This document shows positions 59,078 through 64,000 of a stretch of DNA of 64,000 nucleotides, one piece after another. The stretch is from Marinobacter litoralis (GTDB lineage: Bacteria; Pseudomonadota; Gammaproteobacteria; Pseudomonadales; Oleiphilaceae). The position numbers were made by a program, and so were the translations under genes. The notes below the pieces were generated by a model. That model made no database searches. It worked only from the letters and a program-made list of their open reading frames with translations, and had not been told where the DNA came from. Position 1 is the first letter of the stretch; the number at the start of each line of letters is the position of its first letter. Location of the stretch: positions 186,001-250,000 of the forward strand of contig NZ_QMDL01000001.1 in assembly GCF_003336705.1 (NCBI RefSeq), read 5' to 3'.

Positions 59078-60337
59078 TCACGCCGTTGCTTTCAGCGCCT
59101 CTTCAAAGATGCGAGTGGCTTCGTCGATCTGCTCCTGATTGACGATCAGTGGCGGGAGCCAGCGCACGATTTCCTGATAGGGACCGCAGCGCAACATCAG
59201 CAAACCGCGTTTCTCGCACTCTTTGAGAAGGTTGCCGGCACGCTCACCGTCCGGGGCATCGCCGCGGCGCATTTCTACACCCAGCATCAGGCCCATGCCT
59301 CGAATGTCCGCCATGTCCGGGTAGTCTTTCTTCAGCGATTCCAGATTGCTGCGCAGGCGCTTACCCATGCGCTCCGCGTTATCGACGAGGCCTTCCTCTT
59401 TGATCACATCAATGGTGGCGATGGCGGCTGCCGCTGAAACCGCGTTGCCGCCGTAGGTGCCGCCTTGAGAGCCAGGCCAGCCTTTGGCCATGGTTTCTTC
59501 TGATGCGGCCAGCGCGGAGATAGGGAAGCCGCTGGCTAGGCCTTTGGCGATCAGGATGGCATCGGGCGTGACCCCGAAGTGATCGTGAGCCCAGAACTTG
59601 CCGCTGCGGCCGAAGCCTGCTTGCACTTCATCAAACACCAGCATAATGCCGTGTTTGTCGCAGCGTTCTCTTAGCCCCTGCATGAACCTGGTGTTCGCCG
59701 GAACATAACCGCCTTCGCCTTGAACGGGTTCAATGAACATGGCAGCCGTTTCCTTGGGAGCAGAATAGGTAACAAAAATGCGGTCCAGTTCTCGCAAACA
59801 GAAATCGGTGGCTTCCTCTTCGCTCCAGCCGTAGTGAAATGCGTGAGGGAATGGGGCCACAACAACGCCGCTCATCATCGGACTGACACCGGCTCGCAAG
59901 CCGACGCTCGACGTGGTGAGAGAAAGCGAGCCCATGGTGCGGCCATGAAAACCACCGTGGAATACGATGATGTTTGGCCGTTCTGTCGCTTGGCGCACCA
60001 GGCGAATAGCCCCCTCAACAGCCTCGGTACCGGCATTGGAAAAAAAGAAAGCATTCAAAGGGTCTGGCGTAAGCTCCCCCAGTTTCTCGGCAAGCTCGGG
60101 CAGCCGAGGATTCATGACGGTTGTTGCCTGGGCATGAACCATGGTGGCGACTTGTTTCTGCGCAGCCTCCACGACTTTCGGGTGGCAGTGCCCGGTACTG
60201 GTTACCCCGATACCGGATGTGAAATCCAGATAGCGCCGGCCTTCCGGGTCAATAATATAAGCACCTTCGCCTTTGGCGGCAGTGACACCTGTGGCTTGTT
60301 TCAGCAAAGGGGACAGCTTGCCCTTATGGTCGGTCAT
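59078..60337 (-). CDS. Class III aminotransferase (4-aminobutyrate/acetylornithine type)
   Basis: A PLP-dependent omega-amino-acid aminotransferase of 419 residues. Conserved elements are YLDFTSGIGVTSTGHCHP, FFSNAGTEAVEGAIRLVR, HGGFHGRTMGSLSLT, VFDEVQAGFGRSGKFWAHDH, and PLP Lys265 in LIAKGLASGFPISA. Likely substrates are 4-aminobutyrate or a related omega-amine. GabT is possible, but the family cannot be split reliably by eye, so no symbol is given. A GGGAGG site precedes the ATG. It lies 44 bases after the tartrate/isopropylmalate-type dehydrogenase gene, so they may be co-transcribed. Confidence 0.88.
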   Translation of the reverse strand: MTDHKGKLSPLLKQATGVTAAKGEGAYIIDPEGRRYLDFTSGIGVTSTGHCHPKVVEAAQKQVATMVHAQATTVMNPRLPELAEKLGELTPDPLNAFFFSNAGTEAVEGAIRLVRQATERPNIIVFHGGFHGRTMGSLSLTTSSVGLRAGVSPMMSGVVVAPFPHAFHYGWSEEEATDFCLRELDRIFVTYSAPKETAAMFIEPVQGEGGYVPANTRFMQGLRERCDKHGIMLVFDEVQAGFGRSGKFWAHDHFGVTPDAILIAKGLASGFPISALAASEETMAKGWPGSQGGTYGGNAVSAAAAIATIDVIKEEGLVDNAERMGKRLRSNLESLKKDYPDMADIRGMGLMLGVEMRRGDAPDGERAGNLLKECEKRGLLMLRCGPYQEIVRWLPPLIVNQEQIDEATRIFEEALKATA

Positions 60338-60381
60338 TGATTACCTCCCGGAATGAATTTGGAAACTCACTAGCAGCCTAG

Positions 60382-61536
60382 TCACGAGGTTAGACGTTTA
60401 CAAATGGCGTCTTTGATTTCCTGAGTGTCGCGTTGTTCGGAGCCTTTTTCGGTAAGGTCGGCCGCTACCGCATCGAACAATTCTTTACCGGCAACGGCGA
60501 GTTTGGAATCTTTTTGCCCCAGCCATTCCAGCATGCGCGCGGTGGTGAACAGCATGGCGGTAGGGTCGGCGATGCCTTTGCCGGCAATGTCGGGTGCGCT
60601 GCCGTGAGTCGGTTCGAACATGGACGGCATGTCGGTGTCAGTCGGGTTCAGATTGCAGGAAGGGGCGACACCCATCCCGCCAGAAAGCACTGCAGCCAGA
60701 TCGGTCAGAATGTCGCCCTGCAAGTTGCTGGCAACCACCACGTCGAACGCCCAAGGGCATTGGACGAACTTCATGCAGGCAGCATCCACCAGCTCATGAT
60801 GGGTTGCGACATCAGGATAGTCTTTGCTGACGGCTTCGAAGACTTCCGTATATAAATCACCCCAGTGCCTCAGGGCATTGCGTTTGGTGATCACGCAGAC
60901 CTGGCTTTCGCAAGAACGTCCGTCCAGTGTTTTGAACGTTCTTACACGCTCGTGTTTGGCGCGTTCAGCGGCGCGCTTTCGGGCTTGTTCGAAACCGTAG
61001 CGGATAATGCGTTCGGTAGCCCGGTGCGTGAACACTTCCATCTGGGTAGCGACTTCGTCGGTTGTGCCCTGGCGGAGCCGACCGCCTTGGCTGACGTATT
61101 CGCCTTCGCTGTTTTCACGAATCACCAGCATGTCGATATCTTTGGCTCGATCGTCTTTCAGGTACTGGCGTGCGCCGGGCAGAAGTCGGGCGGGCCGTTC
61201 GCAAACCCATTGGTCAAAGCCTTTGCGCATCTCGAGAAGAGGCGAAAGAGAGACGCTGTCAGACAACAAATAGCGGTCAGGATCGTTAATCGGGCCGGGG
61301 TCGCCCAGTGCGCCTAACAGGATGGCATCGTAGGCCTTGAGTTGCGCCAGCGCATCGGTTGGCCAGCTTTCGCCGTGTTCTTCGTGCCAGGCATGAGACG
61401 GCCAAGGGAAACGTGTCCATTCCAGTGCCAGTAGGTGTTTGGCGCGTAACGCTTCCAGACAATGGATAGCGGCTGCGACTACCTCCGGGCCAATGCCGTC
61501 GCCGGGAGTAACTGCGATACGGGTGGTTTGGGTCAT
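60382..61536 (-). CDS. Isocitrate/isopropylmalate-family dehydrogenase, tartrate dehydrogenase-like
   Basis: A 384-residue metal- and NAD-dependent decarboxylating dehydrogenase. VTPGDGIGPEVVAAAI opens it, VIRENSEGEYVSQGG carries the substrate-binding loop, VVASNLQGDILTDLAAVLSGGMG holds the metal-binding Asp residues, and EPTHGSAPDIAGKGIADP is the cofactor loop. The closest named relatives are tartrate dehydrogenase/decarboxylase and 3-isopropylmalate dehydrogenase; true LeuB is usually beside leuCD, which are absent. ATG 61536 with AGGAGG 7 bases upstream is the start; the frame extends to 61599. Confidence 0.88.
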   Translation of the reverse strand: MTQTTRIAVTPGDGIGPEVVAAAIHCLEALRAKHLLALEWTRFPWPSHAWHEEHGESWPTDALAQLKAYDAILLGALGDPGPINDPDRYLLSDSVSLSPLLEMRKGFDQWVCERPARLLPGARQYLKDDRAKDIDMLVIRENSEGEYVSQGGRLRQGTTDEVATQMEVFTHRATERIIRYGFEQARKRAAERAKHERVRTFKTLDGRSCESQVCVITKRNALRHWGDLYTEVFEAVSKDYPDVATHHELVDAACMKFVQCPWAFDVVVASNLQGDILTDLAAVLSGGMGVAPSCNLNPTDTDMPSMFEPTHGSAPDIAGKGIADPTAMLFTTARMLEWLGQKDSKLAVAGKELFDAVAADLTEKGSEQRDTQEIKDAICKRLTS

Positions 61537-61724
61537 TCCCGAACCTCCTGAACAGTGTGGGGTAAGCGGATTTAACACCCCCCAGTGTAGCCCTGACACG
61601 ACTATATGCCAGTTCTCGCAAGCACCAATCTCATAGCTCTGTTGTGCGTTATGACGGATGATGGTTATAGTGGCTGAACGTTTGACTTAGACCTCTATTA
61701 ACCTCCCGAATACAGGATCTTCAA

Positions 61725-62081
61725 GTGCTCTATCGGATTGTCACGCTCATTGGTGCACTCGTCTTTGTGGCGGCATTGTTTGGTTTGATCTGGATCTTCT
61801 GCAAGAAGTTCCTTGAGCATCACGGTGTGCAGGAACCGATATCAGAGCGGGCCACAGCACTGGCCACCTGGACCTTCGCCGGCATTGCTATCGGCCTTGT
61901 GTTTGCTGTGGTTGGCGCTTTTGTTCTGGGGCCTTGGGCGTTCTATCGCACACTACTGGGTCACAACGTGAACGTCTCCAGTGGCGCAGCGATTTGGTGG
62001 GGCTTTGGTATAGTCGCGGTGTCGTTAGCCATCACCGCAGCCAGCTTTATGGGCTTTTTGATGCTGGTGGGAGCCTACTAG
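61725..62081 (+). CDS. Small membrane protein, unknown function
   Basis: A 118-residue protein with three predicted membrane helices (about residues 5-27, 45-70 and 87-115) and little else. I do not recognise a family. The start is GTG 61725 with CAGGAT upstream. Its stop TAG shares the palindrome CTAG with the stop of the convergent LysR gene, a 4-base overlap. It is divergent from the dehydrogenase across 188 bases. Confidence 0.65.
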   Translation: MLYRIVTLIGALVFVAALFGLIWIFCKKFLEHHGVQEPISERATALATWTFAGIAIGLVFAVVGAFVLGPWAFYRTLLGHNVNVSSGAAIWWGFGIVAVSLAITAASFMGFLMLVGAY

Positions 62082-62977
62082 CTTTCCTGTAGATCCCGCA
62101 GTAGCTCCCGGAACCACACCAGCGCAGGCTCCCGTTCGTAAGCTTTGTGCCAGTACAAGTGCACATCAATCGAGGGCATTTCACCGGGCGGAATCATCAC
62201 CTCCACCTCTGCGCGTTCGGCAATGATCTTGGCGTACGTCTCGGGCATGGTGAGCAGCAAATCCGAGGTTTCGGCGACACGACACGCCGCATAATAGTGC
62301 TGGCAGCGCAAGCGGATGTCTCGCTGCGCGCCTTGCCGGGACAGCGCAAAGTCCTCCAAGCCGGGGCCCTCGCTTCGGGACGAAACCAGTACGTGTTTGG
62401 CCTCCAAATAAGACTCCATGGTCAGCTCCTTTTGCGTGGCCGGATGGTTCTTCCGGGCCAACACCACGAGCCTGTCTTGCCGAAGCAGTTCGTGACTGGT
62501 CTGGTTACTGACAGGCAGTAAGACATCAATCGCAAAATCCAGCTTGCCCGCCGCTAATTGGGTTTCCATTTCTCGTCTTGCCACCCGTTGGCTGGAAATT
62601 TCCATGTCGGGGTAGGGTTCCAGTCGGTTTATAAGCGACGGAAGAAACGTCGACTCCAGAACGTCTCTCAATCCCAGCGCGTAGGTTTTGCGCTGACTGG
62701 CGGGGTCAAAGGCATGAAACTGGTTGACCGCACTTTGCACCTGATTCAGGCCCGGCCGCATCGATTCCAGAAAACGCCGCGCCAATGGGGTTGGCACCAT
62801 TTGATTGCCCTGACGGGTAAACAGCGGGTCGTCAAAGTGATCCCGTAACCGGGCGAGTGAATGACTCACCGCGGGCTGAGTCAGGTGCAGGGCCTTGGCA
62901 GCACGGGTCAGACTGCCTTCCCGATAAATCGTGTCGAACACGTGCAGCAGGTTAAGATCGAGTCGATTCAGGGCCAT
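62078..62977 (-). CDS. LysR-family transcriptional regulator
   Basis: A 299-residue LysR regulator. The N-terminal winged helix-turn-helix is LNLLHVFDTIYREGSLTRAAKALHLTQPAVSHSLARLR; the remainder is the two-lobed effector domain (DVLESTFLPSLINRLEPYPD). It is divergent from the acyl-CoA dehydrogenase gene with 150 bases between, so control of that gene is the simplest guess. The effector is unknown. Confidence 0.92.
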   Translation of the reverse strand: MALNRLDLNLLHVFDTIYREGSLTRAAKALHLTQPAVSHSLARLRDHFDDPLFTRQGNQMVPTPLARRFLESMRPGLNQVQSAVNQFHAFDPASQRKTYALGLRDVLESTFLPSLINRLEPYPDMEISSQRVARREMETQLAAGKLDFAIDVLLPVSNQTSHELLRQDRLVVLARKNHPATQKELTMESYLEAKHVLVSSRSEGPGLEDFALSRQGAQRDIRLRCQHYYAACRVAETSDLLLTMPETYAKIIAERAEVEVMIPPGEMPSIDVHLYWHKAYEREPALVWFRELLRDLQES

Positions 62978-63127
62978 GATGAACGTCCGCTTTCTGAATA
63001 AGTAGTGGTAATGATAAACGATAAGAACAATTCAGTCGCGTAATAGCGCATTGCCTTCTAGACTGGTTGCCATCTGATCGAAAGTGCGCCCCGGAACCTG
63101 GGGCTGGTAAGCGCGAGGAGCTGCACC

Positions 63128-64000
63128 ATGGATTTCAATATTTCCGAGAAAGGCCAAGATTACCTTAAGCGCGTGAAAGCGTTCATGCGTGATGAGATTT
63201 ACCCGATTGAAGAGCAATACCATAAAGACCTGGCTGCCCAGGAAAACCGCTGGGTTGTTCTGCCGATCATCAGGGAACTGAAAGAAAAGGCCAAAGCTCA
63301 AGGCCTTTGGAACATGTTTTTCCCGGATGAAAAACACGGTTGTGGCTTGTTGAATTCTGACTATGCCGTGATTGCCGAGGAAACCGGTCGCAGCTTTATT
63401 GCGCCGGAGATCTTCAACTGCAACGCGCCTGACACTGGCAACATGGAAGTGCTGATCCACTACGGCTCAGACGAACAGAAAGCGGAATGGCTACCGCAAT
63501 TAATGAGCGGCGAAGCCCGCTCTGCGTTCTTCATGACAGAGCCTGCGGTTGCCTCCTCGGATGCCACCAACATGGAAGCTTCGGCCGTTGTTGATGGCGA
63601 CGAAGTGGTCCTGAACGGCCGCAAGTGGTGGAGCACCGGCGTTGGTCATCCCGACTGCAAAGTGGGTATCTTCATGGGCGTCACCGATCCCGACGCTCAA
63701 AAACACCGCCGTCATTCTATGGTGTTGGTGCCAATGGACACCCCGGGCATCACCATCGAGCGCATGCTGCCGGTTTTCGGTGCGTATGATGAGCCATACG
63801 GCCATGGCCAGGTATTGTTCGAAAACGTCCGCTTGCCGAAGAGCGCCATCATTGCCGGCCCGGGCCGTGGATTCGAAATCGCCCAGGGGCGTTTAGGGCC
63901 AGGCCGTGTACACCACTGTATGCGTGCGATCGGTGCTGCCGAGCGTACTCTGGAGTTGATGGTTAAGCGTTCCATGAGCCGCGAAGCGTTTGGTCGCCCA
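63128..64000 (+). CDS. Acyl-CoA dehydrogenase (ACAD10/11-like), 3' end outside window
   Basis: ATG 63128 opens 291 codons to the window edge without a stop. The flavin-binding and substrate regions are typical of acyl-CoA dehydrogenases: FMTEPAVASSDATNMEAS, the middle-domain beginning GRKWWSTGVGHPDCKVGIFMGVT, and GRVHHCMRAIGAAERTLELM. The MTEP-VASSDATN and KWWSTG pattern resembles the ACAD10/11-like group, which tends to handle long or branched acyl-CoAs. It is divergently paired with a LysR regulator. Its catalytic base should lie downstream of the window and cannot be checked. Confidence 0.92.
   Translation, partial: MDFNISEKGQDYLKRVKAFMRDEIYPIEEQYHKDLAAQENRWVVLPIIRELKEKAKAQGLWNMFFPDEKHGCGLLNSDYAVIAEETGRSFIAPEIFNCNAPDTGNMEVLIHYGSDEQKAEWLPQLMSGEARSAFFMTEPAVASSDATNMEASAVVDGDEVVLNGRKWWSTGVGHPDCKVGIFMGVTDPDAQKHRRHSMVLVPMDTPGITIERMLPVFGAYDEPYGHGQVLFENVRLPKSAIIAGPGRGFEIAQGRLGPGRVHHCMRAIGAAERTLELMVKRSMSREAFGRP

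Overview
The window is a 64 kb piece of a gammaproteobacterial chromosome and most resembles Marinobacter or a close relative. Gene order over the first two thirds follows the Pseudomonas type (xerD-dsbC-hom-thrC-recJ-prfB-lysS; nadB divergent from algU-mucABCD; lepA-lepB-rnc-era-recO-pdxJ; gacS/barA divergent from cysM-rlmD-relA-mazG). The genus suggestion rests on a 512-residue fatty acyl-CoA reductase of the kind known from wax-ester-forming Marinobacter. Base composition and codon use look even throughout. I found no insertion sequence, prophage, CRISPR array, tRNA or rRNA. This is core chromosome, not an island.

Layout. 1-10.2 kb (+): end of rplS, xerD, dsbC, threonine genes hom and thrC, recJ, prfB with its programmed +1 frameshift, lysS, ung. 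10.2-14.5 kb (-): nadB, sdhE, ygfX, ygfZ and an HDOD gene, probably one transcription unit. 14.5-18.9 kb (+): envelope-stress sigma factor algU/rpoE with mucA, mucB, rseC and mucD, preceded by a candidate self-regulated promoter. 19.0-21.8 kb: a CHASE-PAS-GGDEF-EAL protein placed between mucD and lepA, with a degenerate EAL domain. 21.9-28.0 kb (+): lepA, lepB, DUF4845 gene, rnc, era, recO, pdxJ. 28.0-30.8 kb (-): a GacS/BarA hybrid kinase gene broken by a one-base frameshift. 31.0-43.0 kb (+): cysM, rlmD, relA, mazG, ppc, a YbaK-HDOD fusion, adk, tsaB, rsmJ. 43.1-45.5 kb (-): plsB. 45.7-47.3 kb (+): nudC, murI.

From 47.3 kb the region is more lineage-specific. It holds a DUF2156 protein and a methyltransferase (-), a PAS-GGDEF-EAL protein with intact motifs (-), the fatty acyl-CoA reductase (+), and acetyl-CoA synthetase with a CrbR/ErdR-like LuxR-family response regulator (+). 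These are followed by a 2-hydroxyacid dehydrogenase (-), a class I/II aminotransferase and a DUF1439 lipoprotein (+), a class III aminotransferase and a tartrate/isopropylmalate-type dehydrogenase (-), a small membrane protein (+), a LysR regulator (-), and the start of an acyl-CoA dehydrogenase (+) cut by the window edge.

Themes are envelope stress (algU-muc, dsbC), second messengers (relA, two GGDEF-EAL proteins, two HDOD proteins, the GacS-type kinase) and acyl/acetyl-CoA metabolism (acs, acyl-CoA reductase, plsB, acyl-CoA dehydrogenase). I do not see a clearly new multi-gene system. The best leads are the broken gacS/barA gene, the paired direct repeats before acs beside its likely regulator, the degenerate EAL protein inside the muc-lepA block, and the DUF2156-methyltransferase pair next to the acyl-CoA reductase.
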